Positions 12,301 to 24,053 of a DNA stretch of 64,000 nucleotides are shown here, piece by piece (position 1 is the first letter of the stretch; each line of letters starts with the position of its first letter). The translations under genes and the position numbers were made by a program. The DNA lies in NCBI GenBank assembly GCA_933228675.1, contig OW121741.1:72180629-72244628 (forward strand), in the 5' to 3' direction. Source of the DNA: Stomorhina lunata (Eukaryota; Arthropoda; Insecta; Diptera; Rhiniidae). Under the pieces are notes generated by a model. The model ran no database searches, was not told the DNA's origin, and was given only the letters and a program-made list of their open reading frames with translations.

Positions 12301-15300
12301 AAAAGTCTGTTTCATCAAGATAACGCATCGTCACAAATTAATAAAAACAATGGAAAATTGCATGAATTTCCAAAATTATATCAGTTTCGTCGATAAAAGA
12401 TAATCGCCGAAATCGAGGCTACGAACTTTTCTACAGTTATACTGTAAGTTGCACTGATTAAATAACTCTTTTTCAAATAATAGCGATATAGGTACAATTT
12501 TTTCGCCTATAGCGGGAAGTCATCTCTTTGGAAAGAAATTTAAATGTATATAGGGTGAGTGCACCAGTAGTCGGCACTTTAACTTTTTTTCTTATTTGAA
12601 TTTGATGTACTTTATTATTTAAAACATATATTATGGTTGTTTGTAGTTATTACAATTCAATGTGGTGTTTTTTTCTAGTTTAGCAAAATTGATTTTAAAA
12701 ATGTTTGTGTTAAAATTTAAAAATTTACACTTTTTTCAAAATTCGTACCTTTCTCCAGTAGTCGGCACATATTTTCCAGTACACGGCATATTGTGATCCT
12801 ATTGTCGGCATGGTATTTTGTACAGGGAAAACTTAAATTTCTTTTCGATTTTCAAATTAATTATTATGCAATTTAACCCATAAAAACAATAAAAAAAAAT
12901 GGAAAAATAAAACTAAATTGAGATCTTTGACATTATGAAATGCATTATATATATATAGTTCCCACACAACACTCCAATTGGAACAAGGACAATGAGTTTC
13001 ATCCGTTAAATATCATTGACCATAGAGTCCGTCACTTGGGTCCATGATCTCTTTGTGCTTTCTGCAGGGGAGAATAACACTAACATTCTAGTCTATCGCT
13101 TATAAAAAGGCTCAGCTAGATCCAGCCGGATGCAATAATGAAAGAAAGGAAAAGTGACCAAGATTTCAGAACGCTTACTGTCGTAAGCTGGTCATGTAAG
13201 TCTAGAGACTGAACAGATCATTTCTGTGGACCAGTTGGTCTGTGCAGACCTAAAGATAACTGCTTGATGAGCAGTTTGCAGGCTGATAGCGGTATACCTA
13301 TGTAGCGGTATACCAATGTTCTCCTGAACGAGGGGAGCACATCCTTTTGCTAGATTATCCGCAATGATGTAACCTGATACATTGCTGTGACTGCGTACCC
13401 GGAATAGTTCAATGTTAAAATGTCTCGTCATCTCGTTTAGGGATGCCCGGTATTAATTTATAATAACAAATGTCGTGTAGAACGATGGTAAAGAGTGGAT
13501 GGCGGCAAGACTATCTGTACAGAAACGAATATCGCTGTAATTTCGGTGGTATGTGAGTCATTTGCTCGCCCCATATATAGCTAAGATTTCAGCCTGAAGA
13601 ATACTGCATTGCTTTGGGAACTTGAATTTTACTTTTTTTCCCAAAAAGTGGGATGAAGAAGCCCCCACGCACACCGATTTCCGATTTAGATCGGTCCTTG
13701 TAGATTTCCAGGGTCCCATCTCTGGAATCGATTTGAGTCCCCGAGATAACCACAGAGAAGGATTGATCGAATAGGGGTGTGGGAATGCAGTAGTCGATGT
13801 TTTCAAAAAGGTTAATAAGTTTATCCAGAATAGTAGAGTGGAATAAAGATGAAGTAGACCATTCTCAGGTAGTTTTTATCCTAATTTCTGAATTAAGAGC
13901 TACGAGTTGGGCCATTTGCTTAACTGGGAGCCAGTTGAGCATAGCGAAGAGTGCCTTTGAAGGTGTAGTCCTTAAATCACCTGTAATCATAAGGGCAGTG
14001 GATCTGAGGGCCACCAGACAAGAGTATATGAGTATAGGTTTTAAATACAACCATTTCAAAGAGCCAAGCAGTATTTGAAAGGGATAGTCCCTATGTATTG
14101 CCAAGTGCTCTTCTGCACGAGTAGAGTGCAATGGATGTCTTAAACATCCTAGATTGGGTATTTAAGCTCTAGGACAACTTTGAGTCCCGGACCACTCCCA
14201 CATATTTGGCATGATCCGTAAGCACGAGTTCAGTATGAACTGCGGAATTTTATATTTCCTGGTGAATAGAACAAGTTCCGTTTTGTCGGGATTAACTCCC
14301 AAGCCATTTCAAAACCCCCCATTCAGTAAGTAGTGTACAGGTACTTGCTCAAAACTGCAATAGCAACAGCATTAATATCCTAAATATTCTTAATTTTTAG
14401 TGTTACCGAATAAAAGTTAATAAAGAATGGGAAAAAATCAACTGCCGACTAAAAGGAGCTCGTTATCCAGTGCTCGGCAGTCTATAAAGTGCTCAACATA
14501 TACTATGCCGACTACTGGATATTTGCAATTTTTACTCATTTTTTGTAAAGCCAAAAGAAAAGAGAGTTAATAATACACATTTTGATGTATTTTGAGTATA
14601 TTCAGTGGAATATGAATATTAACCAGTAGTCGGCACACCCCTGCCGACTATTGGATATCAAGACAGTTTTTTGTTCCTAATGTCGGCAGCCATGATTTTA
14701 GGGAATATTTTATATTTTTTTTAAATTGTACAAATTAAACATATTATTTCAACTAATATCTATCTTTGAAAACAAGTATGACAACAATATAAGTTAAATT
14801 AACATAAGTTTTTTGCCTTTAAAAATTGGCCTCCACCTTAAAAAAAATATTGAAAATAAAGCACAGTCGCACTTGTCACAAACCTGTTGCCGAAGGATGA
14901 TAAGATCAGCCTGAAATATATGACTTAGTTACATCATTTTTTGGACATTGAAAGATGAGTCTTTTCTCAATCTAATTTTTAATACCGTTAGTCTTATTTT
15001 CACCGCTATTCTTATGTATTTGGGTTTATTTGCAAAAAATGCCGACTACTGGGTACATGCCGACTACTGGTGCACTTACCCTACAATTTAGTTGAATTCT
15101 TTATAATGTACAAAATGTAAACTGACTAGAAAACACTAAAACAAACTGGAGATTCTAAAGTTATAGATTTGAGCGTCATAAATACAATCTGAAACCCTTC
15201 ATATCCTCGATTACAATAAAGGATATGTATTTAAAAAATTACTTACAATTGCTGGCAAATCCTTTTCCAAAACATTAAAACGATGGGTTACTGTACCCTT

Positions 15301-15408
15301 TAACTTGGTGTTTTCAAAATCAACTTTCCAGTCAAGGACACTGTGTTGGGTGGTTATTAAATCGGGCTGAGAATACGAACTTGGATCAATTTTTCCTAAG
15401 CGACCCAT
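8879..15408 (-). CDS. Leukotriene A4 hydrolase / M1 aminopeptidase (complete, 5 coding exons)
   Basis: The joined exons 15408-15247, 10933-10785, 10539-9801, 9738-9410 and 9344-8879 total 1845 nt and encode 614 aa, against about 611 for human LTA4H. All borders are GT-AG and the phases agree. The product is a zinc metalloenzyme with aminopeptidase activity and, in vertebrates, epoxide hydrolase activity on LTA4. The substrate loop GGMEN is at 266-270. The zinc site HEIAH is at 293-297 with the third ligand E316. Tyr382 matches the catalytic Tyr383 of human, and Asp374, Arg567 and Lys569 match human Asp375, Arg563 and Lys565. Human Tyr378 is Phe377 here. The start ATG sits in a good fly context, CAAAATGG. 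It is the orthologue of Drosophila CG10602 by my reading. Intron 1 (4.3 kb) is full of transposons. Confidence 0.95.
9410..9738 (-). CDS. LTA4H-like coding exon 4
   Basis: Encodes residues 351-459, beginning IRTQLANSPELTKLVVDL. It carries Asp374, Phe377 and the catalytic Tyr382 in the block DDAFSSVPY, then LLGGPEVFEPFLRTYLKKFS, the start of the C-terminal helical domain. Confidence 0.95.
9801..10539 (-). CDS. LTA4H-like coding exon 3 (catalytic core)
   Basis: Encodes residues 104-350: LQWLNPEQT, the substrate-loop GGMEN, and the HEIAH...NE zinc site all lie in this one exon. Acceptor CTTTCAG, donor GTAAGT, phase 0 at the end. Confidence 0.95.
10785..10933 (-). CDS. LTA4H-like coding exon 2
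   Basis: Encodes residues 55-103, beginning LLDVRDVKILNAEIV, plus two bases of codon 104. The acceptor is TTTACCAG and the donor GTAAGT. It continues the N-terminal domain. Confidence 0.88.
10940..12550. other. LTA4H intron 1, left part
   Basis: Contains a Tc1-like remnant (about 11205-12060). From about 12220 a separate sequence begins GGCTGTTCACATATTACGTA, resembling the start of a dispersed repeat, though its ends could not be set. Confidence 0.45.
11205..12060 (+). mobile_element. Degenerate Tc1-like transposon
   Basis: The left side begins ACAGTGGTGGACAATAC, like the terminal repeat of Tc1-family elements. At 11818-11850 the + strand encodes WPAQSPDLNPI, the hallmark block before the last catalytic acidic residue of Tc1/mariner transposases. 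The next codons carry stops and the normal ENLW is lost. The matching right terminus was not found, so the right limit is approximate. This is a dead copy in an intron. Confidence 0.7.
12551..15083. mobile_element. DNA transposon with terminal inverted repeats, interrupted by a LINE
   Basis: Both ends carry the same 26-bp inverted repeat with one mismatch, starting TAGGGTRAGTGCACC and continuing AGTAGTCGGCA. The outer TA is a likely target duplication (12551-12552 and 15082-15083). The motif TGCCGACTACTGG or close variants recurs about a dozen times, in both orientations, near 12570, 12755-12810, 14440-14690 and 15040-15070, as expected for transposase-binding sites. Without the nested LINE the element is about 1.1 kb and has no transposase ORF. 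TA target use suggests the Tc1/mariner/pogo group. Confidence 0.8.
12945..14340 (-). mobile_element. 5'-truncated LINE with RT end and RNase H (nested)
   Basis: Reading leftward, broken frames give NPDKTELVLFTRKYKIP (about 14310-14240), then HSTRAEEHLAIH and TALMITGDLRTTPSKALFAML (14131-13865), typical of the RT C-terminus in the I/Jockey/R1/LOA group, then RNase H pieces (13806-13558 with SILQAEILAIYGA; 13431-13192 with FRVRSHSNVSGYIIADNLAKG). The 3' end runs through CCTTGTTCCAATTGGA into a TATATATATA tail at 12945. The upstream RT is missing, as expected for target-primed truncation. Many stops are present. Confidence 0.8.
15247..15408 (-). CDS. LTA4H-like coding exon 1
   Basis: Encodes residues 1-54, from MGRLGKIDPSSYSQP to LEKDLPAI, and ends in phase 0 at GTAAGT. 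This is the start of the N-terminal beta-sheet domain. The reading frame stays open upstream to an acceptor at 15524/15518 but has no ATG there (see the 5' region entry). Confidence 0.85.
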
Positions 15409-15517
15409 TTTGGTTTGACTCTGCGCAGAATACAATGGAACAGTTGTTTGATAACTTCTAGAGTTTATTGGCGATGTAGCAGAAAAAGGGAGCAAATGTT
15501 GAGTGCTCAAAGTGCGT

Positions 15518-16020
15518 ACTGAAACTGAAAAAGTTAAACAAAATTATTAAACATTTTTACACCATTTTTTACTGATATGAGATTATGGCATTATCTACAG
15601 AGCAGTTAATCTAATCAAAGTAATGTGGTAAATACTTTCTTTATAATTGTGGCTGTGATAAATTAAATCAAAATATTTGATAGGGCTAAATAAAAATTGT
15701 GGTATCCATTGGACGGTAGCAACAAGTATTTTTTTTGTTGTAAATTTTAAAACGTTCCCAATTTTTTATGTAGTTGTTATCAATTTATTAATTCAATGCA
15801 CTTACCGCTACACTTATTAATTAGATAATATTAATCACTATTGTTGTACAGTGATTAAAAAAGCAACTTATTTGCATTCTTACCGGTTAAAAAATACGTC
15901 TATATTTGTTTTGCTAAAAATTGCAATTCCTTTTATTCAATGATAATGACATCAACAAAAAAACAGAAATTACAAATGGCAATGCCGTGATAAATCTATT
16001 GCTAAAAAATAGTGCTGCCA
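15518..16020 (-). promoter_or_regulatory. 5' region of the hydrolase gene: leader exon and possible alternative N-terminus
   Basis: On the minus strand an acceptor TTTTTCAG ends at 15525 (alternative CAG six bases later), and a donor CCG|GTAAGA places the end of a probable leader exon at 15884. Splicing the two leaves no ATG before the conserved start at 15408, and an in-frame TAG lies in the leader, so the leader is non-coding. The frame between 15523 and 15408 is nevertheless open and encodes about 38 residues rich in Ser, Thr, Arg and Gln with no acidic residues. No core promoter motif was recognised. Confidence 0.45.
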
Positions 16021-18600
16021 GACGTTGTACTTTAAATTGCCAGATATGGTAATTGAATTTTATAATTTCCCAGCGAAAAAAGATACCGCGAAAAGGCTTA
16101 AATGTATTTTATAACAGAACTTGTGAGTCGGAGAATAAAAAAAAATTTTGTTCGGCGTGACCTGGTTTCCAAGATATAGGCCTCAAAAGTTTGAACATAA
16201 ATGAACAATGTCATTCGAAAGGTAATAAAAATTTATTTTTGATGACATCGCTTAATTGCATTATTAGCTTCCACATTTAAGACAAAACGATTTTTTTTAA
16301 ATCGCTATTCCCCATGCCTTAGTATTATTAAAACTGGTAAGACAGATTCAGGCACTAGTCTAGAAATTTGGTGGTCAAAAAGATCGTAAATTTGTATTAA
16401 GTTTTTAATATTCCTTTTTTTTAAATCACAACAAACAATTTTGTACTAACTGAAATTTTAATTTAACTTCCAATACATAGAAAGATTGCAGGTTGTCATA
16501 TTGCAGTAAAAATGCAACAGTGCAAACAGTGTTACCATTTTATCAACTTTTTATATATACAATTTTGAAGGTCCATAACTCGGAAATTTAAATTTTTTTT
16601 ATTCAAAATCATCAATTCTACCTAATGATGTTTTTAGACCGACAACATACGTTAAAAACATTTAACTATAACTTATATTTTGAAAACTTTACAGGTCCAT
16701 AACTCGAAAACTAGGCCTCGCCGACAACTTTTTTATTAACCTTTTTCTGCTCAAAATCACCCGTAATGTTTTTTTGAAATCTATAGAAAATAATTCATTT
16801 TGGTCGGTACTTAACTACGGAATGGTTTCGATTCCAAACGGAATCTGTGGTATATCTGTATAATTAAAATATGGCAGAAACGTTTGTGCGAACTGAAATC
16901 TCTGTGCAAAATTTGTAATAATCCCAACTCTCTTTGACGCAATGAAATTTTTAAACAATTGGTCCAAGTTTGACACTAGTCCCTTTAAGACCCAATGCCG
17001 AAAATGCACATAAATCTCAATGTCTGACACCAAAATTTCGAGGCCTTACAGCAAACCTATTTAAAGCGACATCCCGGATTTTTTTTATAATGGTATATTG
17101 GGTTTGTAGTTTCGATACAGAATCACTTCCATAGTCAATGTAAAGCTACTGATCAAAGTACATTTTGTAAGATAAATTTATGGAGTATAGCGCTTGAATT
17201 TGCTAGTATAAGGAAGATTTATATTGAAATTGGGCATAATCGCCTAACTATTTCGGGTAAATAGTATAGCTAAATTTGAATTGCAACTGCAAATATAACT
17301 ATATATGGACCTCACTACGTAAAAAAAGACCAAAGAAAGACCCGTGTCTCCCTGTTTTCCTCAAGTTATGCACTCTATAATGTGCCCCCAAAGATCAGGT
17401 TAATAGGTAGCAAACCGTATAAAATTTAAGGAATCAAACAACTACAAAAATGTACCTAAGATCTCATTAAACAACTTTGTAGAACATATGAACTTCGCAA
17501 AAGTGAAAAATTTAACGAAATTTTTTAATTTACTAATTTGTTTCAACTTCAACATTCGTTAAAGTTTATAATGTGGATGGAACTGGGAGAAAAAAGTAAA
17601 AAAATATAATTTTTAATTTTCTTTTGAGATTTTGATCTTGAAGATAAAGTCTTTTTTTGATTTTATTTTGAGCTTTGCCTCAAAGAGTGAATCAAAATCA
17701 AGAACGTTTTGCAAGATATGAGCCTGAGAAAATTATATTTTTTTTTGCAAAAAAGTGCAATACTTGGGAAGACACGGGTCCTTCTTTTTTTTTGAATTTT
17801 ATCACGTATTAGTGTCGTATAGGCCTGTTCGGAAATGCATCACTGCACTTCATCACGATTTTTCGAATCGAAATCTGGTGTAATATGGTAGAATGAAGAA
17901 TAAATAGGTCCCTATTTCTATCTTCACTCTATCTCCGAGTGAAGACTTTCAAACCTTACCTATCTCACACAACAAAATTAAATTAAGTGTGGTGGTACAA
18001 AAATTACAATCCACTGAGCCGCGTTCAAAAATATTTTTTTCAGTTTTTCTCCACAATATTACTTTCAAATAAATTTGAAGATTTACCATAAACTGATAAA
18101 ACCTAATTTTTAAATTTACTAAATATTTTCTAAAAATTTCTAATGTGTCGATTGTTTATGTGAATTTCGGGTTATTCAATAGACTTTTAAGAAGAAATGT
18201 TGTATGGAAACTATGATCAGTTATGACTTTGAATGTCAAAACACTTTAATTCCAGGAAGGTAACTAAGTAATGAATCTATTTCCACTAAATACGCATCAT
18301 CAAAAGTAATTCCTGAAAGTGATTCTCACTCGATAATTGTGTATTAGCCAATTTTAAAGTACATACTAAAAAATTAAATAGTGACATTGCTACAAATTTT
18401 TTAAAATAATAAATTCAAAAATCTAAAATTACCGTCTTTATAAAACCCTCTTAATTCTCAAAAATCGATAAACGTTTTAGAATAAATAATAAAATTAGAT
18501 GAAAATTATTTTACGAATCAAATGCCGTCTTACGTTAACAACAATTTTACACATTTGGCTAAAATTTTTCTGAATCATAAATATATAAATAAGTTGATTT
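16021..18600. other. Intergenic DNA between LTA4H and mRpL13
   Basis: AT-rich, without credible genes. The phrase GTCCATAACTCG recurs at about 16570 and 16695, which points to old repeats. A possible MITE lies at 17321-17800. Confidence 0.45.
17321..17800. repeat. Possible small inverted-repeat element (MITE)
   Basis: AGACCCGTGTCTCCC at about 17338 faces GGGAAGACACGGGTCCTTC at about 17767, giving imperfect inverted ends roughly 480 bases apart, each bordered by A- or T-runs. No clear target duplication was found, so the limits are approximate. Confidence 0.4.
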
Positions 18601-18622
18601 TAACAAATTAATATGTAACAAA

Positions 18623-18628
18623 TTTATT
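18623..18628 (-). terminator. Poly(A) signal of mRpL13
   Basis: AATAAA on the minus strand begins only five bases after the TAA stop (18634-18636), implying a very short 3' UTR. Confidence 0.6.
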
Positions 18629-18633
18629 ACTTT

Positions 18634-19022
18634 TTAACGTAATATATAATCTTTGGGATAATCCATAATTGAAGGGAAGTTTTCCAATGTTTCCTTGTCG
18701 ATGTGATCCAAACGTTGTGGCACTTGACGTGGTGTTCTAAGCTGATTTGTTATATTTGCCAAAATTTCCTCGGGGACCTTATCGTCCGCAAACAAATGCA
18801 GCCTTTGCATAGTGTGACGACGTTGAAGATTGCCTTTCATTGAATTGTATACAGCCTTTTGCATGACCATTGTAGGATCTTTGTCATGCAATTGCCAGGC
18901 GAGTGTCCAACTTGCGCCTCCTGGATAGCCAGTATGATGGAAGTATACACGTTTAACCCATTCATCGCCGGGCAAAGCAATTTCCTTTGTGTTAATAACC
19001 ACGACGTGGTCACCACAATCGT
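18634..19022 (-). CDS. mRpL13: mRpL13 exon 3
   Basis: Begins within the codon for Asn of NDCGDHVVVINTKE and runs to the stop. It holds most of the uL13 fold and the C-terminal extension. Confidence 0.94.
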
Positions 19023-19408
19023 CTGAAAAAGAAAAAGAGAAAATATTAAAGAATTAATAGGGATACTATTGGTATTTACCATTTTTGCAAATTCATTTCT
19101 CAATTATATATCACAAGGTAACACTTTTAACGAACTCTTAACTAGGAAGCACTAAATTTAAAAATGTATAATTGTGCCAAACTTACTCATTGGATGGTAG
19201 ATGGGTTTGTGGAGTCCTTGCAAATGCCGGGAAATCAGTTTAGCTGAATCGAAAGGATTTTGCCAAGTGCAGTCATAAACGTGCCATGTTCTGGCAAATG
19301 TAGCCCATTGCTAAAATTGTTTTATTATATACATCATTATTACTTCAATACTATAATAATATACAATTTGATTATGTTATTTACCTGTACGCGCTTTACA
19401 ATAGACAT
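18634..19408 (-). CDS. mRpL13: Mitochondrial ribosomal protein L13 (complete, 3 exons)
   Basis: Exons 19408-19385, 19310-19187 and 19022-18634 join in frame to 537 nt and encode 178 aa, the usual length for metazoan MRPL13. The protein belongs to the uL13 family of the large subunit of the mitochondrial ribosome. It begins MSIVKRVQQWATFARTWHVY. The family core NDCGDHVVVINTKEIALPG is followed by the block YFHHTGYPGG, and the protein ends PKDYILR. Introns are 74 and 164 bases with normal borders. It lies about 3.2 kb upstream of the same-strand hydrolase gene, and not in an operon. No lesion is visible. Confidence 0.95.
19187..19310 (-). CDS. mRpL13: mRpL13 exon 2
   Basis: Encodes QWATFARTWHVYDCTWQNP through GLHKPIYHPM and one base of the next codon. 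Acceptor ATTTTAG, donor GTAAGT. Confidence 0.93.
19385..19408 (-). CDS. mRpL13: mRpL13 exon 1
   Basis: Encodes MSIVKRVQ; donor CAG|GTAAAT. The context AAAATGTC and the absence of another in-frame ATG nearby set the start. Confidence 0.88.
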
Positions 19409-21100
19409 TTTATTAGAAATCTAATTCATATATTTTAGAAAACTTATTTATTAAATAACAACTTTCGGCAATTTTCACACTTCTCTTTGCCGTATTACTT
19501 ATAAAAAATGACAGATCCAAAAAGTGCTGCCAAGTTATATCTAAAAATGTCAAAAGTATTTATTTATTTAGAACTAGGTGGGTAAGAAATGGGCAAATTA
19601 GTAAATATATTAATATGTTTTGTCATTCATAGATGGCACAAATAAAAATTTATATATTTGTTACAGCCTAAGACTATGCTATATATTTTCGTGATGAATA
19701 AAAAAAAGTTAACCATTTATTAAAGCCGCAGGAGTAACAACTAAAAAATAATGCCTACTTTTACGAAAAAACAAAAATATTGGATAAAAGGATAAATATG
19801 TACATGTAAATTATGTGTCCGGATTAGGTTTTGTTTTTTGCAAAGTACACCTGTACCTCGACTTACGCGGATTCGAATTTACGCGATTTTTAAAATAAAA
19901 AAATTTTCATATTTGAGTCAAATCAAAAATTTTCGAACATTTGCTAAACCACATCATCTCCAATTTTGATGAAATTTTGTATATATATTCTTCTATCTCA
20001 TACAATTTTTAAAGTTCTTCAAAACTTAATTTTGCTTTAGTTTATATTTTATGGCGGTCCAAAGTTCGCTTTTTAAGATATTTTCTAAAACATACTCATT
20101 TTATATGCCTATAATTTTTGATACGGTCGTCAAATTTTCATAGAACGGTCATCAGACACATATTTCTGTATATGCCCTGTAGTTTAATGTTATTTTAACT
20201 AAAATCAGGCAGTAAATTCCAAAATAGCATTTAAGTAATCTTTTAAAAATTTCGTGAGATAAGAATGGTTGTTTCAAACTTCACCCCGATTTCTGCGTGA
20301 ACTTTTTTTAACGATAGGAAAAATATATCAAATTTTTTCTTAATAACTTTTAATGCTCTATACGACTACATTATGCACTTTTTGATATTCGCAAAAAAGA
20401 TGAAAAAGTTAAAGCCTTAATGATGAGGTGGTTTCGACAATCATATTATAAAGAGGTTTTCAGTTATACTAAAAGTTGTAAACTCAAGAGAAATGGTAAA
20501 TGGCTCAAAGTTTAATGATTATACATCAAAAACTGCCAAACTTTTGGCTCATATGCACCCCGAGAAGAAACTTACTTAAGATTTTGGCTCATGGTATAAA
20601 TTTAATTGAATATCAATACTTGCCAATTGGAGAGTTATCAGAAGAAACCCAGGAATGCAAAAAACAAAGATTACAAACTCTTTAGATACAAGCATACTTC
20701 AAAAATGAGGACCATTTAGTATTTTGGCGGCTACTTCAGACCCACTAATTTTACCACTTTTTGGAAGTTTTAGAAACTTTTGAATCACTTGTGAATTGGT
20801 ATCGAATAGAATATCTATTTCGATAAAACAATTTTATAATTTTTCCGTACTATTGAATGCTATTTTCATTTATTAGCTTCACATTAAGCTCGAAAACTTA
20901 TTAAAGTAGTTTTCGACTTAAACAAATATTGAAAACTTAAGTTTTTATAAACAAAATGAAAACTCCTTGTTTGTAAGTTTTCAACGAAAACTTATTTGCA
21001 AATGTTTATAATACATAGACTGCGATCATATGTTCTACTAAGCAACAAAAAAATATAAAAAATAGCAAAAAAAATGTAAAATGGCATTTCTTATATGTAC
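19409..21100. other. Region upstream of mRpL13, no gene seen
   Basis: The first 100 bases upstream of the mRpL13 ATG must contain its leader and promoter, but no core motif stands out. Farther right the sequence is AT-rich with phrases typical of old repeats, such as CCTCGACTTACGCGGATTCG near 19855. ORFs are short and not credible. Confidence 0.4.
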
Positions 21101-21104
21101 ATTA

Positions 21105-22150
21105 GGGTGGAGCGAAAAACAACTTTTATTAAAACTCGATACGCCTGGGTTAAAAATCGATGCTCTACGTCCTAAGAAGCTCAGAAAAAAATGTTGTCTT
21201 CCTAGGTCAATGTCCTGAGGTGGCGCACAGGACATTTATTTCTAGGACCCATTTGTATAGGGAAAAATGGGACTTTTTTCGGTTTTTGGTAAATTTCAAC
21301 CAATAAAGATATGTTTTTGGCAAAATTAATAATTGGATGTAGAAAACAACTAAATCAGCTTTGATTAGAGTTATAAAAACTAAAAATCCATGTAGTAGTT
21401 TTTAAGTTATTGCAATTTGCAGCAGAAAATTCGTGTCCTTTTCAACACGCCTAAGGATATGCAGCAAAATAATGATTTTTAGAGTACAGAAATTACAAAG
21501 TAAGACTTTCCTTATCATCTAAAGACTTATAAGTACTAAATAGTTTAAATTTATTAAAATATAATTACATTTATAAAAAAAAGTCTCAAATAAACTACAA
21601 TTACAATAATTACAGTTTTTTTTTATACTGGAAAAAGCTACTTTTTTTAAGGACCGTTTCAAAACTCACTTTTTAAGTTATAGAAAATTTTGTTAAAAAA
21701 GTATTCAAAATTTTAAAATTTTTGATCGGCATGTTAAAATAGACAGATGTGGTAATAAAATCCAAAAAAGTTCAGTTTTATATCTTATATGGTTTCGCCG
21801 TACTTTCGACTTGAAATCGTAAAATTTCGCGAAAAAATAAATTTTTGGACATTATTTAAGTAGATGCATAGTACATTTTATTTAAGTTTTCTTTTGATAA
21901 AGTTAATACTGAATTTTATTGAGGAATGTCCAATAGAACTTTCTTTGACATTGGGTGAGCTTAAAACCTTTTTTCATTGTGGTCAAAAATCAAAATTTAG
22001 ATTTTTAGTGGCAAAAATACGAAATGTTATAAATTTAGTGGCGAATTTTGATCAAAATTAATAAAAATGGTTATTTTTAAGAATGGTTATATTGTTTTAT
22101 TAAAAATATTTTATTTAACCCTTAACAGACATTGGAACTAAAATGATCCA
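21105..22150. repeat. Dispersed repeat with GGGTGGAGC end (family C')
   Basis: The left end is TA followed by GGGTGGAGCGAAAAAC. The interior closely parallels 53950-54803 in the same orientation: 'aaaaatccatg', 'gttattgcaat', 'tttcaacacgcct', 'ggtttcgccgta', 'aagtagatgcat', 'gtggcgaattttgatcaaaatta' and 'cccttaacagac'. The second copy ends GCTCCACCC then TA, the inverse of this left end, so the family has inverted termini and a TA target. No transposase was seen. Confidence 0.65.
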
Positions 22151-22494
22151 ACTTTTTTTTCGAAAATTTCAAAATAAGACTTTAATTATAATAAAAAGTA
22201 TTTTTTTAAAACAATTTTTTTAAAAACAGAGTACTTCTCATTTTTTAAGTAAATCGCGGGTTAAAAATTAATTTCTGCCGAAAACCCTTTAAATGCCAAA
22301 TACTCAAAATGTGAAAGGTAGAGTTTTCGATGATGTTTTCATTGTCGAAAACCCATCAAAATTCATAATGTGAATGAGCACGGAGAAAATCCTTCCTTTT
22401 TTAAGGATAGTTCTTTTTTAGATACAATGTCCTTTGAAAAAATATTATTGTTCTTCTTTTAATTCTTTTAATTGAATTCCATTGTACTGTCCTT

Positions 22495-22930
22495 CTACTG
22501 GATGAGTCCAAAAATCCTCAGGACTAAGTGAAGTAGGTTGGCGGTACAGTTGATAATGTGAGGATCCTGACCACAAGCTGGGCATATGTTGGGGTCGACA
22601 CGGTCTATGAGGGACCAAAAGATATTTAATCTATTGCTGCATCTCGATCTCAGTTGAGCCAGAACGACACTTGTTTTATGCGGCAGGTTCCTTTCTTCTT
22701 CTGATATGGGCGGTTGGCGACCTAATAATACAACATTCATGCTATAACCTGAAATCGCGGAGTTGGTGGCATCTTTATGAATGTTGTTTAATGCTGCCAT
22801 TTACGAGATATATACTATCCTCATACACGCGAAGATCTTTTCTGACATGCCTCGGGGAAGATGCCAACTGTGTGATTATAAAGTTTGGATGATTTCTCCG
22901 GTGACATCCCAAAAGGAACTGCTGAGATAG
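22495..22930 (-). mobile_element. C-terminal fragment of a LINE ORF2
   Basis: The frame at 22800-22495 encodes NVVLLGRQPPISEEERNLPH, then TSVVLAQLRSRCSNRLNIFW and CPACGQDPH. This is the segment after RNase H in I/LOA/Jockey-type elements, where an 'LPR..R..LaQLRSG.s..Ln' block precedes a CxxC...H zinc-knuckle-like motif. The final His and Cys region is damaged. No upstream RT is attached. Confidence 0.78.
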
Positions 22931-24053
22931 CACAATGTTGTATTAATTTACTGGAATGAACTTTGTTTCCTCATAAAGATGATGCAAATATTAGATACTT
23001 TGACCATCGTAATTGTCCGAAATTGAAAACAAAAACATTTTTTGGACCCTATTTCACCTTATCATATGGACTAGCAATAGAACTTTCTTACTTGTTTTAT
23101 CGGATGACTGTGATCAGCGATGAATCTCATTTTTGATTGAATAGTAACGTAAGAAACCGAAATTGATGTATTTTTTATCGCAATGCATTGCGATAAAACG
23201 CCCAAATTGAGATTTGAGTTCGGTCGATTATCGTGAAATTAAAAGCCTTCAGACAACTTTTGCAAGGTTATGTAAATTTTTGATGGAAAAGGTTGACGCA
23301 CTGAAATTCAATATAAAATATACCTCCGATATGTTTAAGAAATTGTGCCAAATTTTATATATATATAGGCGGACATCTCTGCTAGACGGACGAATTAGAT
23401 CGTATTTTTAGAACAAATTCACCTCCCCTGGGCCTCATTAGACGAACGCGGACACCAGTTTTCCAAAAAAATCTACCATAGGCGGTCAAATAAATATTAC
23501 AAAAGGCAAAGCAGAGCACTTTTTTTGTATTTCGATTTATCCCTTTTTTCGTACATTGTCAAACAAAAAACTATCTCTTAAGTCCGAAAAATATACAGAT
23601 GGTAAATTGCCTAAAGAGAGGATCACAATTCTGTTTTCCGTTAAAATGTTGGGAGAGAAGGAACGGATGGACATCTAGCCTAGGAGGACAAAAATGTCTA
23701 GACGGTCGGTGTGCGTCTATGGGAGCTATCAAAAACGAATTTGTCCTTTTTCTGTCATTCAAAAATATGATCACCGTAGCTATATGTTTTAAGCTATATG
23801 GCAAGACATACTGACTAAACGTCAACTAATTTGACAAATGTAGCATAGTCGTTATAAAATTACAAAATTAAGAAATCCCTTTTAAATTCCACCAAGTCTT
23901 GCAAAACTTCCTCTATGAATTCTTGACTCTAACGAGACTACCCAAAACTGTCCGTAGTTATCAGAAATTACTCAAAAAACAACAATTTGTATTGAAAAAT
24001 TTGTACGGGAACACGTTTGAGTAAGTTTGGGTTGCTTCTTCGATCAAGGTCCA
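22931..24053. other. Intergenic DNA, nothing assigned
   Basis: Moderately AT-rich. Phrases such as GACGGACGAATTAGATCG and GGTCGGTGTGCGTCTATGG suggest old transposon sequence, but no domain or terminal repeat could be read. Confidence 0.35.

Noticed and set aside
15409..15510. Hydrolase start at 15510
   Set aside because: The codon there is TTG, not ATG. The first ATG of the frame is at 15408 in a good fly context.
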